A stretch of 64,000 nt of DNA, taken from assembly GCA_900317345.1 (NCBI GenBank), contig ONGK01000006.1, forward strand, positions 35,020-99,019. Reading direction: 5' to 3'. Shown piece after piece: positions 15,412 through 23,545 of the stretch. The stretch is from an uncultured Bacteroidales bacterium (GTDB taxonomy: Bacteria > Bacteroidota > Bacteroidia > Bacteroidales > Paludibacteraceae). Made by a program: the position numbers and the translations under genes. The notes under the pieces are model-generated. The model ran no database searches. It was not told the origin of the DNA and saw only the letters and a list, made by a program, of their open reading frames with translations. Position 1 is the stretch's first letter, and every line of letters begins with the position of its first letter.

Positions 15412-17535
15412 TTAACTGATATCTCCCCAGAGAGGCTTCTCAGCACGCAGAAGATCCAGTTGGCGCTTATACATCCGGTTGCGCTCGTCTTCTAACAATG
15501 GGTCCTTGTCCAGAATATCCATCGCGGCTTGGCGCGCAAGGGCCACAAGCTGGCCGTCTGTGGCAAGGTTGGCGATATGCAAATCAAAGGGAGTGCCCGA
15601 TTGCAGCGTGCCTTCAAGGTCTCCCGGACCGCGTAACTGCAGGTCTGCCTCGGCGATGCGGAAACCGTCATTCGTCGCCACCATGATATCCATCCGCTTG
15701 CGGGTGTCCGAACTTATTTCTGAGTCCGTCAGTAAAATGCAATAACTCTGATCGCCGCCTCGACCCACGCGACCGCGCAACTGATGCAGCTGACTCAAAC
15801 CGAACCGCTCGGCGTTCTGAATCATCATTACCGTCGCATTGGGCACGTTCACACCCACTTCGATAACCGTCGTCGCCACCAGTATCTGTGTCTCACCGCT
15901 CGCAAAACGCTGCATCTGAAGGTCTTTGTCTGTGGCCTTCATCTGGCCGTGAACCATAGAAATCTTATATTCCGGAAATGCCTCGCATAACTCATTAAAG
16001 CCGTTTTCCAAGTCCCGCAGGTCCAGTTTTTCGTTCTCTTTGATGAGTGGAAAGACTACATAAATCTGCCGCCCCGCTTGTATCTGTGTGCGGATGAATG
16101 AATAGACCTGTGCACGGCGGTTTAGCGGGTAGTGAATGGTCTGTATCGGCTTGCGACCGGGTGGCAACTCGTCAATGATACTCACATGCAAATCGCCATA
16201 TACAGTCATCGCCAGCGTTCGGGGAATCGGCGTTGCTGTCATAACAAGTATATGCGGAGCAACTACCTGCATAGCTTGTTCGGGACCGGAACCACTCCGG
16301 GATTTCGTCCATAGTTTGGCACGTTGTGCCACGCCGAAGCGGTGTTGTTCATCGATGATGACGAGGCCTAAGTTTTGCCATTGAACGGCATCTTCCAATA
16401 ACGCGTGTGTACCTATTAATATATGTATCGTGCCGTTCATCAGACCGTTGTGTATCGGCACGCGGTTTTTAGCGGTTGTCGAACCCGTTAAAAGAGCCAC
16501 GTGAACGGCATCACCCAGAGGCGCGAGAAACGTTTTCAAGGTCTCATAGTGTTGGTTCGCAAGAATCTCTGTCGGAGCCATGATACATGTCTGATAGCTG
16601 TTATCTACTGCTAATAGGCAGCATAGCAGCGCCACCAAAGTCTTACCGGAACCGACATCGCCTTGCAACAGACGGTTCATCTGCTTGCCGGACTTCAAGT
16701 CATCGTGTATCTCGTGAATCACGCGTTTCTGTGCGTTCGTCAGGTCGAAAGGAAGCGATTTGTACAAGGCGTGGAAACGGCTTCCCACCAGCGGCATCTG
16801 GAATCCGGGGTTCTGTTCCCTGCGCTTCATCTGCCTTAGTATCTGCAGTTGCACAAAAAACAACTCTTCGAACTTCAGCCGTGCCCGAGCGTTCTGCATC
16901 GCGGCCGTGTCTTTCGGGAAATGCACATTAATCAGCGCGTCCGTCAGACTCATCAGTCGGTACTGTTGTAGGATATCAGCGCCGATAGTGTCCGGAACGC
17001 CCATCTTCAGGTCGGGAAGTAACTCTGCGATGATGGAGCGCATGGCTTTGGAATTCAGCCCGACGCGCTTCATCTTGTCGGTCGTGTTGTAGTATGGCTC
17101 CAAACCTTGCGTCATCTCCGGTGTCACCTTGTCCCAAGGTGTCAGTTCCGGATGAACGAAATTGTAGATATGTTGGAATCGGCTCGGTTTGCCGAATAGC
17201 AGATACTTGATTCCCCGCTGCAACTTGACATACTTCACGCCTTGAAACCACACCAGTTCGCATTGATGTGTCCCATCGTTGAATGTCGCGCTCAGCCGCT
17301 GTGCCTTGCCGATACCGATAGTGTGCCATTCGGTAACAGTACCGATGATTTGCACATACGTATCTTCGTCGTCCAATTCGGCAATGCGATAGAATCTGCT
17401 TCGGTCAATGTACTTGTACGGCACTTGACGCAACATATCCATCGCTGTGCGAACGCCCAGCTCTGAACGAAGAATGTCGGCACGCTTGGCGCCGACATTC
17501 TTGCAGTAAGTGATATCTCTATAAGCGAGTTCCAT
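15412..17535 (-). CDS. recG: ATP-dependent DNA helicase RecG
   Basis: RecG remodels stalled forks and branched DNA. The 707-residue protein shows the N-terminal wedge/OB region (about 60-140), Walker A QGDVGSGKT near 292-299, the helicase box DEQHRFG near 394, and the C-terminal motif V/VI region with TTVIEVGVNVPNAT and QLHQLRGRVGRG. The TRG-like tail FRIAEADLQLRGPGDLEGT is also typical. It follows tonB by 37 bp on the same strand, with a short dyad repeat in the gap, and is probably co-transcribed with it. Confidence 0.97.
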   Translation of the reverse strand: MELAYRDITYCKNVGAKRADILRSELGVRTAMDMLRQVPYKYIDRSRFYRIAELDDEDTYVQIIGTVTEWHTIGIGKAQRLSATFNDGTHQCELVWFQGVKYVKLQRGIKYLLFGKPSRFQHIYNFVHPELTPWDKVTPEMTQGLEPYYNTTDKMKRVGLNSKAMRSIIAELLPDLKMGVPDTIGADILQQYRLMSLTDALINVHFPKDTAAMQNARARLKFEELFFVQLQILRQMKRREQNPGFQMPLVGSRFHALYKSLPFDLTNAQKRVIHEIHDDLKSGKQMNRLLQGDVGSGKTLVALLCCLLAVDNSYQTCIMAPTEILANQHYETLKTFLAPLGDAVHVALLTGSTTAKNRVPIHNGLMNGTIHILIGTHALLEDAVQWQNLGLVIIDEQHRFGVAQRAKLWTKSRSGSGPEQAMQVVAPHILVMTATPIPRTLAMTVYGDLHVSIIDELPPGRKPIQTIHYPLNRRAQVYSFIRTQIQAGRQIYVVFPLIKENEKLDLRDLENGFNELCEAFPEYKISMVHGQMKATDKDLQMQRFASGETQILVATTVIEVGVNVPNATVMMIQNAERFGLSQLHQLRGRVGRGGDQSYCILLTDSEISSDTRKRMDIMVATNDGFRIAEADLQLRGPGDLEGTLQSGTPFDLHIANLATDGQLVALARQAAMDILDKDPLLEDERNRMYKRQLDLLRAEKPLWGDIS

Positions 17536-17552
17536 GAATCCGCATGATTAAG

Positions 17553-17572
17553 CGGGTGTCGAGCCTCTCGAC
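17553..17572. repeat. Short dyad repeat, copy 2
   Basis: CGGGTGTCGAGCCTCTCGAC in the tonB-recG gap; it matches the copy at 15303-15322 at 19 of 20 bases. Confidence 0.7.
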
Positions 17573-18250
17573 TTATTGGAGTTTGAAGTTAACCGGAACG
17601 GTGTATTTTACACGCACGGCTTTGCCACGTTGCTTACCCGGTTTCCACTTCGGCATCGACTTGATGACGCGGATGGCCTCTTTGTCCAGCGATGGATCAC
17701 CACCTGAACGAACTACCTCTACATCCACAATCGAACCGTCTTTGTTAACCACGAACTGGCAGATAACACGACCTTGGATACCATTCTCCTGCGCGATTAC
17801 CGGATATTTCACGTTCTCGCTCAGGTATTTGAACAGTGCCTGCTGGCCTCCCGGGAACTCAGGCATCGACTCAACGACAACGAAGACAACTTCTTCTTCC
17901 TCTTCCTCTACAGGGGCCTCTACCGGAGCTGCGATAACGACTTCCTGCTCTGTCTCCTCAGAGGTAACCTCGATAGACTCGGTCTCTACGTTATCCTCCA
18001 CTACGTTCAGCACCTCAACCTCTTGCACGGCAGGGGGTGGGGGAGGAGGAGGAGTCTCCTGACTCGTTTGTTGAATCTCTACTTCTTCCTCGAAGAGGAA
18101 CTCCGTGTCCGTCACCTCATACTTGGTGACCTCTCGCTCTGTCCACTCAAGCGCTACATAAACGAGGCTGAGCACAAATACCAAACCCATTAATACATAA
18201 ATGAGTTTGTCATTCTCTAGACTGGCCTTTTCTGATTTTTTGATATGCAT
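17573..18250 (-). CDS. tonB: TonB family energy transducer
   Basis: TonB spans the periplasm and passes energy from an ExbB/ExbD-type motor to outer-membrane transporters. The 225-residue protein has a cytoplasmic tip, one membrane helix at about 15-34 (LIYVLMGLVFVLSLVYVAL), then a short proline run (PPPPPPP near 68) and a long stretch rich in Glu and Val. The C-terminal domain has PEFPGGQQALFKYLSENVKYP, GRVICQFVVNKDGS and IKSMPKWKPGKQRGKAV, the usual TonB_C blocks. The spacer is acidic rather than Pro-Lys-rich. No exbB or exbD is in the window. Confidence 0.95.
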   Translation of the reverse strand: MHIKKSEKASLENDKLIYVLMGLVFVLSLVYVALEWTEREVTKYEVTDTEFLFEEEVEIQQTSQETPPPPPPPAVQEVEVLNVVEDNVETESIEVTSEETEQEVVIAAPVEAPVEEEEEEVVFVVVESMPEFPGGQQALFKYLSENVKYPVIAQENGIQGRVICQFVVNKDGSIVDVEVVRSGGDPSLDKEAIRVIKSMPKWKPGKQRGKAVRVKYTVPVNFKLQ

Positions 18251-18288
18251 ATCTTGTGTTTTTTAGGTCGTGATTACTAAAATCGGGT

Positions 18289-18320
18289 ACAAAGTTACAA
18301 CTTTTTTTTTGAATGTGCAA
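18289..18320 (-). promoter_or_regulatory. Promoter of tonB-recG
   Basis: TTGCACA (18314-18320, minus strand), 16 bp, TAACTTTGT (18289-18297). It lies over the last codons of the upstream glycosyltransferase gene. Confidence 0.82.
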
Positions 18321-19227
18321 ATATTTTAATGCATTTTTGTAAAATATAATAAAAATGCTTATGTTTAAGCCCTAAAAGTTTGAGTCGTTGTTTCCAACAG
18401 TAGGGATGATAGTCAGTCAACAATCCCTCTGTAACAAACTCTTTGTTATCAAACGTATATATCAGGTTTAAGCGTCTTTCATAAATATAATCCATAGCTT
18501 CTTTGGGTGAATAGCCGACTTCTCCAGGGAACATGTCATCTAACCATTTCCACATTCGGCATCTTTCCATTCCTAAACGAATAATATCTTCCGCTTTTGG
18601 GGGATTAGAAACCGATGTGTGCTCCCTCCAAATCGCTGTCTTTTGAGGTAAATAAGCCCATTTAGTATATTGGTAAAAGACTCCGTATAACGGATAATCC
18701 AGCCATAAGAAATGTTGTTCTTCAATGTCATCGAGCAATTTTTTAGACAATAAGTTTGTGCGGAACAAGACAGTACAGTTAGCAAATCCTACAGAATCCA
18801 GACCGTATACGCCCTCCCTTTGTCCGAATGTCCATCTATTTGAATTTAATGATGTCGAACCATTTGTATGTACAAATCCCACCTCCGGATGTATTCGTAT
18901 ATAATCTATCTGTAGTTTGAGTTTATGCTTATCTATCCAATAATCATCTCCATCAAGCATTGCAATATACTCGCAGCCATCTGATATAATCTGTCGATAT
19001 AATTCAATTGTATTATTTGTCAAACCAATATTTTTCTTCCTTCTAATGTAAATGATTCGTTTGTCGTGAGCAGCATAAGTTTCGCATATAGCCTGCGTGT
19101 TGTCTATAGATGCGTCATCACCGATGTAGATACGGAAAGGTTCGTTACATTGCTGCATTTGCACGCTTTCAATAGCTTGAGCAATATACTGTTCTTGATT
19201 ATATGTAACGATACATATTGCAATCAT
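18295..19227 (-). CDS. Family 2 glycosyltransferase
   Basis: A 310-residue GT2 (GT-A fold) enzyme for a surface polysaccharide. It opens with MIAICIVTYNQEQYIAQAIESV; DDASIDNTQAI and the metal-binding LDGDDYW are present near residues 42-52 and 97-103. The ATG at 19227 overlaps the flippase stop as ATGA. It is AT-rich compared with the flanking housekeeping genes, as is often seen in exchanged polysaccharide loci. The 3' end is built from the AT-rich tonB promoter region, giving a Lys-rich tail (SKKKL). The sugar is unknown. Confidence 0.9.
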   Translation of the reverse strand: MIAICIVTYNQEQYIAQAIESVQMQQCNEPFRIYIGDDASIDNTQAICETYAAHDKRIIYIRRKKNIGLTNNTIELYRQIISDGCEYIAMLDGDDYWIDKHKLKLQIDYIRIHPEVGFVHTNGSTSLNSNRWTFGQREGVYGLDSVGFANCTVLFRTNLLSKKLLDDIEEQHFLWLDYPLYGVFYQYTKWAYLPQKTAIWREHTSVSNPPKAEDIIRLGMERCRMWKWLDDMFPGEVGYSPKEAMDYIYERRLNLIYTFDNKEFVTEGLLTDYHPYCWKQRLKLLGLKHKHFYYILQKCIKIFAHSKKKL

Positions 19228-20465
19228 ACTGTAATCTTTTTTTCTGCATAGAAGCAAAAGAGAACTTCAATAATTCCAGATATGATAACGCCTATAGTTA
19301 CCATAATTATATTTTTCCAAATCAGGATACCGATAAAAGCAGTTATTATGCAACTGATAAAAGAAATAATTTGATTCGTTGTGATCAGATAGTATCGATT
19401 TGTAGGAATAAACACAAAATTAATGTATGCACCAGAGCATAGTTCCGCGTAAATCATAATACTCAATAAAATAGTGACAGGAACGGCATCTAGCATACTT
19501 TGCCCTCCTAATAGCAGTACAGCGGGATAACTCAATAATGATATAAATGCGGCTGTGCAAATACCAATGATACGTTCATATTTAAGGATACGTTGCACTC
19601 GTTTCGCAGTAGCATTGCTGACCACTTCCGGGAAAAGAGCACTATTGATGTTTCTTGTAAAAAATCTCGGTATGGCAACAATTTTTTCGGCAAGGTCATA
19701 AATGGCCACTTCTCCAATTCCCAATGTGTGTTTGATGATGGTTTTTACAGTTAACCCCTTCATGCTACTAGTAATAGATGTAATGAAAAATGGTGTGGAC
19801 TCGTTAAAAAGTGAGAGAAGTTGACGTTTATTGACTCTTTGCAAGCGAATTCCATCAAAGAAAAGGCATATATATGAGACAAGTGTGCCAAGAATGACCG
19901 ATATCATCACAATAAAAGCATATGTATTGATGTCTGCAGGAGATTGTATCAACCAAACAATAAAAGGAACAGTGCCTAAACGAATCGCTAAGTTAATATA
20001 TGTTACATACTTCATTTTTTTTGTCCCTTGAAAGTACCATACTGGGAAAAAACTATTTGCCAGCAATTGGACAAATGTCATAAAACAAATTGTAACATGA
20101 TTGTGCATAAACGGCACAAAGATAGTACATATAGCGAATATGGTACTGCATACTCCCGCAAGGCTTGATTTAAGATAAAAGAAAATAGATACTATTATAC
20201 TCCGCTCTAACAAATTGTCTTTCGCTAGCACGACAGCCTTTGCACATGGAGATTCAAATCCATAATCTACGAAGGCTTGAAAAAAGGAAGCAATTGTAAA
20301 GGCATATACATATGTGCCATAAGCCTCTTTCCCCGTCGCTCGAATAACAAAAGGGTATATGATAAGACCAATGAGAGCACTGAAAATATTAAGTGCTGTC
20401 ATAAACGAGTAGTTTTCCAGTACCTTCGTCTCTCGTAACCTTCTTATGATATCACGGATCTCCAT
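19224..20465 (-). CDS. Polysaccharide flippase (Wzx/MATE-like)
   Basis: A 413-residue polytopic membrane protein with about 12 helices, of the Wzx/MOP flippase kind that moves lipid-linked oligosaccharide across the inner membrane. It starts MEIRDIIRRLRETKVLENYSF and shows the family pattern FVIRATGKEAYGTYVYAF near residue 40. Upstream in-frame starts to 20573 lie inside the preceding glycosyltransferase gene and give a charged, unlikely leader. The start still overlaps that gene by 22 bp. AT-rich base use suggests horizontal origin; sequence identity with known types was not tested. Confidence 0.88.
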   Translation of the reverse strand: MEIRDIIRRLRETKVLENYSFMTALNIFSALIGLIIYPFVIRATGKEAYGTYVYAFTIASFFQAFVDYGFESPCAKAVVLAKDNLLERSIIVSIFFYLKSSLAGVCSTIFAICTIFVPFMHNHVTICFMTFVQLLANSFFPVWYFQGTKKMKYVTYINLAIRLGTVPFIVWLIQSPADINTYAFIVMISVILGTLVSYICLFFDGIRLQRVNKRQLLSLFNESTPFFITSITSSMKGLTVKTIIKHTLGIGEVAIYDLAEKIVAIPRFFTRNINSALFPEVVSNATAKRVQRILKYERIIGICTAAFISLLSYPAVLLLGGQSMLDAVPVTILLSIMIYAELCSGAYINFVFIPTNRYYLITTNQIISFISCIITAFIGILIWKNIIMVTIGVIISGIIEVLFCFYAEKKITV

Positions 20466-21502
20466 GATATTGAAATGAGTGCTTGCTCGTATATCTTTTT
20501 CAGTTTTTTGCCGATTGCTTCGGAAGAGAAGCGGTTGATGTCTTTGTCGGTTGTACCTTGTGGCACATTCCACAAAATTGTCTCTATGAACTCAGCAAAG
20601 CGGTTGGGCTTGTTCTGTGCTATTTCTTGTGGCACGATGAGGTCTGCTAACTCTTCGGCAATGCCAACTGGCGTAGAAAGAACAGGAACGCCGGCTACGG
20701 CTGCCTCGGCGAGAACCACTCCGTATGTTTCATATCGGCTGGAAAGAACAAACGCGTCCGATTGATGCATCCAATTTGCCACCTCTCTCGGTGTCAGTTC
20801 TCCCGTCCAAACCAACAACCCGTCAGGAAAATCCAAACTCTCTGCATAGGCGCGAACATCATCAAAATCAACCCCTGTGCCCACCAAAACCAACTGCCAG
20901 TCACTGCGCTTTTCGGATAGTGCTTTCGCGGCTCGCAAAAGGCCCTTCACATTCTTAGCTCTCTCGTCAAAACAAGAGATATGCAAGAGCGTTTTGGGTT
21001 CAGACCTTTGCTTTTCTGTCTTTGGCCGGTCAAAGAAGAAATCATCGACCACATTATTAATCCTTTCCCATTGCTTGTTGCGTATTCCGCATTCCTGCAT
21101 TGCTTCTGCATGGCGCTGACTGACTGTCATAAGCGTTTCTGCATGTTTTGCGATATGACGGTATAGCCATTTCTGGATAAACGGGAGTCGTTTATATTGC
21201 CCATTTTCAGGCAAATAGCCGCTCCAATGCTCAATAATCACATACGGAATATGATATCGGCGTTTGAGCCAGAGGGCAAGAAGACCTTGCTTCTGAATGA
21301 CATTGAGTTGTACGACGTCGGGCATCCATCCTTCGCGTCGTAGTGCACGCCATTGCTGCCACAATTCATGCCATGTATACGAACTAATAACCCGTACTTC
21401 CACACCTTGCGCACGAACCGCCTCCACGTGTTTCTGCACGAAGAGGCCGGCCATTGCGTCCTTCTCAGACGGATACCATGGTGTGAGAAAAAGAACTTTC
21501 AT
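20444..21502 (-). CDS. Family 4 (GT-B) glycosyltransferase
   Basis: 352 residues, starting MKVLFLTPWYPSEKDAMAG, the usual opening of GT4 enzymes, with GLFVQKHVEA following. The donor-binding C-terminal domain has LLHISCFDERAKNVKGLL, LVLVGTGVDFDDV and the E(x7)E signature in SSRYETYGVVLAEAAVAGVPVL. The ATG at 21502 overlaps the previous stop (TGATG). It belongs to the ssb-led chain of surface-polysaccharide genes. Substrate unknown. Confidence 0.9.
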   Translation of the reverse strand: MKVLFLTPWYPSEKDAMAGLFVQKHVEAVRAQGVEVRVISSYTWHELWQQWRALRREGWMPDVVQLNVIQKQGLLALWLKRRYHIPYVIIEHWSGYLPENGQYKRLPFIQKWLYRHIAKHAETLMTVSQRHAEAMQECGIRNKQWERINNVVDDFFFDRPKTEKQRSEPKTLLHISCFDERAKNVKGLLRAAKALSEKRSDWQLVLVGTGVDFDDVRAYAESLDFPDGLLVWTGELTPREVANWMHQSDAFVLSSRYETYGVVLAEAAVAGVPVLSTPVGIAEELADLIVPQEIAQNKPNRFAEFIETILWNVPQGTTDKDINRFSSEAIGKKLKKIYEQALISISWRSVIS

Positions 21503-22461
21503 CAATGCATGCCCCATTCGCGGAGTTTTTGGAACCAGACAGCCAGGCGGAAGAACGGTTTGTAATATTTCTCGACGGAATAATACGTAGTGGCGGTGCT
21601 GCCAAACTGTTTGTAGTGTTTCGCTGTGCCTCGCTCCATCGAGCCTTCAAAGTCGAAATGTACCTGTTTCTCTCGCGCGAATTTCATAGCTTCCAGAGCG
21701 AGCAGCGCACCGGCACCGGAATCGCTGAAAGCAGGGTCATAGCACGGAATCAGGTAGTACATATAATGCTTGTCCCATACCAGAAAAGCAGCGGCGTAGG
21801 GTTGTCCGTCCGCATTGCAGATGCTGAGAATCTGACATTGCCCTTCGCGGCGCGCTTTGCGTTCGAGAATCAGCAGAAACTCACGGCTGTAGCTGATTTT
21901 GCGGTTGCGGGAGGCGAGGCAATGCGTATGGAAACGGTAGAAATCCTCTACTTCCATCCTCCGATCGGCATGCAGGCTCAGCGCTTTCTGCAACTGGCGC
22001 CGTTTGTTCTTGCTGAACGAGTTAATCAGAGCGTCCAAATCACTGAGGTCATCCACGCGATACGTAGTACGCTCTTTAGTCTTGAAACCCAGTCCTCGCA
22101 TCGCGTCCACGCAAAGACTGCCCGGCAGATATTGTTGGTAGTAATACGTCAGACCCATAGCGTCCATCTGTTCCTTCAGTTGGCGGCATACTTCTGCGGT
22201 CTTCCATTTATCGCCCGTCACTTCGGGGGACACCCAAATGCCGCCTATTTGTGTCATTTGCGGCATAATGATGTATTTGAACCACGCCCGCTTGCGCAAC
22301 AGATACGGCATGGCGCCTTGTATCTCACCGCTTTCGTCTTCCGCAAGCAGCACATCCCAGTCCTTGCCTGCGCATACCGCGTCCATCCACCATGGCTGCA
22401 GGAAGACGGGCACAAACTCAAGACTTGCGGTCCATTTGATATATCGCTCTTTGTTGGTCAT
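21502..22461 (-). CDS. FemAB/BioF2-like GNAT acyltransferase
   Basis: A 319-residue cytoplasmic protein. Its C-terminal half fits the GNAT domain of FemAB-like and polysaccharide N-acyltransferases: SKNKRRQLQKALSLH, ISYSREFLLILERKA, AAFLVWDKHYMYYLIPCYDPAFSDSG and FDFEGSMERGTAKHYKQFGS. Such proteins transfer acyl or aminoacyl groups to sugars or peptides. Among glycosyltransferases and a flippase, sugar modification in a surface polysaccharide is likely, but this is inferred. Start and previous stop overlap as TAATG with ssb, so it is translationally coupled to it. Confidence 0.83.
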   Translation of the reverse strand: MTNKERYIKWTASLEFVPVFLQPWWMDAVCAGKDWDVLLAEDESGEIQGAMPYLLRKRAWFKYIIMPQMTQIGGIWVSPEVTGDKWKTAEVCRQLKEQMDAMGLTYYYQQYLPGSLCVDAMRGLGFKTKERTTYRVDDLSDLDALINSFSKNKRRQLQKALSLHADRRMEVEDFYRFHTHCLASRNRKISYSREFLLILERKARREGQCQILSICNADGQPYAAAFLVWDKHYMYYLIPCYDPAFSDSGAGALLALEAMKFAREKQVHFDFEGSMERGTAKHYKQFGSTATTYYSVEKYYKPFFRLAVWFQKLREWGMH

Positions 22462-22898
22462 TAGAAGATGTCGTTAAAACGCTGATCGTCTGTTGGTTGG
22501 GATTCGGCTGCAGCCTCGTCTGCATCGCTTTGTATCTGTAATCCGTCTGCACGTCTGTATTGCTCCGGACGGTAAAGAATCTGAATATTCTCTGCAATAA
22601 CTTCTGTCTTGCGGCGGATCTGTCCGTCTTTCTCCCACGAACGGGTCTTCAGTTTGCCTTCAACATATACTTTCATGCTTTTGCGCAAGTTCTGCTGAGC
22701 CCATTCCGCCAGGTTCCGCCATAGTACCACGCTGTGCCATTCGGTCACATCCGGAACCTGTGTCCCGTTTTGCATGGTATAGCCACGCTCTGTGGTGGCC
22801 AAATTGAATGTTGCAATTGCTACGCCTCTGTCCAGGTAACGCACTTCTGGGTCTGCGCCTACGTTACCAATTAAAATTACTTTGTTTACGCTTGACAT
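22461..22898 (-). CDS. ssb: Single-stranded DNA-binding protein
   Basis: 145 residues with the OB fold of SSB: MSSVNKVILIGNVGADPEVRY, ATFNLATTERGY, TEWHSVVLWRNLAEWA and KVYVEGKLKTRSWEKDGQ. A short acidic linker ends in DQRFNDIF; the usual acidic tip ending in Pro-Phe is altered to Ile-Phe. It binds ssDNA and recruits repair proteins through that tip. A clear promoter precedes it. It is the first gene of a coupled chain of polysaccharide genes, an unusual setting for ssb; a second, housekeeping ssb elsewhere cannot be excluded. Confidence 0.95.
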   Translation of the reverse strand: MSSVNKVILIGNVGADPEVRYLDRGVAIATFNLATTERGYTMQNGTQVPDVTEWHSVVLWRNLAEWAQQNLRKSMKVYVEGKLKTRSWEKDGQIRRKTEVIAENIQILYRPEQYRRADGLQIQSDADEAAAESQPTDDQRFNDIF

Positions 22899-22940
22899 AC
22901 TAATAATATGGTTTGAATAAATTGTTTTTTGTTTTTCGCT

Positions 22941-22972
22941 GCAAAGTTACAACAATTTTTGCATATATGCAA
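22941..22972 (-). promoter_or_regulatory. Promoter of ssb and the polysaccharide chain
   Basis: TTGCATA (22966-22972, minus strand), 16 bp, TAACTTTGC (22941-22949). The -33 region is the perfect palindrome TTGCATATATGCAA (22959-22972). Confidence 0.85.
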
Positions 22973-22975
22973 GTG

Positions 22976-23398
22976 TTAAGGTGTTTTTTTTAGTTTCTCG
23001 AGCGCGAGATTTTCCTTGCGTGTCATCTGTTCTTTGCTCTCAGGCGTCTTGTCGCCTTGCCCCGTCAGATGCAGCACGCCGTGGATGAGGATACGTCGCA
23101 ACTCGTCTTCAAAACCGATGCCCAGTTGCTCGGCATTGCTACGAACGGTGTCTAAGGATATGAATATATCCCCGTTTAAGGTCAGGCCTGCCGTATAGTC
23201 AAAGGTGATGATGTCCGTGTAATAGTCATGCCCGAGAAACTGACGGTTGACTTCTAATTCACGCTCATCCGAGCAAAAGATATAATTGATGTTACCTACG
23301 GAGAAACCATAGTCCGCCGCTACCGCCTTAATCCAGCGCCCTGTCTGCCGCTCGTCGAGCACCGGCATCTCAATACTGTCTGCACTAAATCGAATCAT
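22976..23398 (-). CDS. ybeY: Endoribonuclease YbeY
   Basis: YbeY acts in 16S rRNA 3'-end maturation and ribosome quality control. The 140-residue protein has NRQFLGHDYYTDIITFDY and GDIFISLDTVRSNAEQLG in the usual order, then the metal site LIHGVLHLTGQGD. The first two His are present; the third, His in many YbeY (HGxLHLxGYDH), is Asp here, a form I believe is common in this phylum. Start ATG at 23398. It lies downstream of the SpmA/SpmB-type gene, with the 98-bp repeat between them. No promoter of the standard form was found directly upstream. Confidence 0.9.
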   Translation of the reverse strand: MIRFSADSIEMPVLDERQTGRWIKAVAADYGFSVGNINYIFCSDERELEVNRQFLGHDYYTDIITFDYTAGLTLNGDIFISLDTVRSNAEQLGIGFEDELRRILIHGVLHLTGQGDKTPESKEQMTRKENLALEKLKKTP

Positions 23399-23433
23399 GT
23401 ACTATACTTTATGCTATCCATCAGCATCCCTTA

Positions 23434-23531
23434 CCATAGGATACCCATATGATATCCATAGGATACCCATAGGATAGAACCTCTTTTTTGCAATTTTTTC
23501 GCCTTATACTATATATACATAGTATATATAC
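23434..23531. repeat. 98-bp composite repeat, copy A
   Basis: Two tandem 22-bp units beginning CCATAGGATACCCATA (23434-23455 and 23456-23477), a 29-bp spacer, then an AT-rich segment TACTATATATAC-ATAGTATATATAC (23507-23531). A second copy with the same internal distances is at 45987-46084. It lies between the SpmA/SpmB-type gene and ybeY. Confidence 0.85.
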
Positions 23532-23545
23532 TTTTTGTTCGCTTT

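Noticed and set aside
21505-22464. 319-codon frame opposite the acyltransferase gene
   Set aside because: Mirror frame of equal length to the real gene; the minus strand product has the conserved GNAT pattern and coupled starts.
23434-23477. A CRISPR-like repeat
   Set aside because: Only two 22-bp units without spacers between them, and no cas genes.
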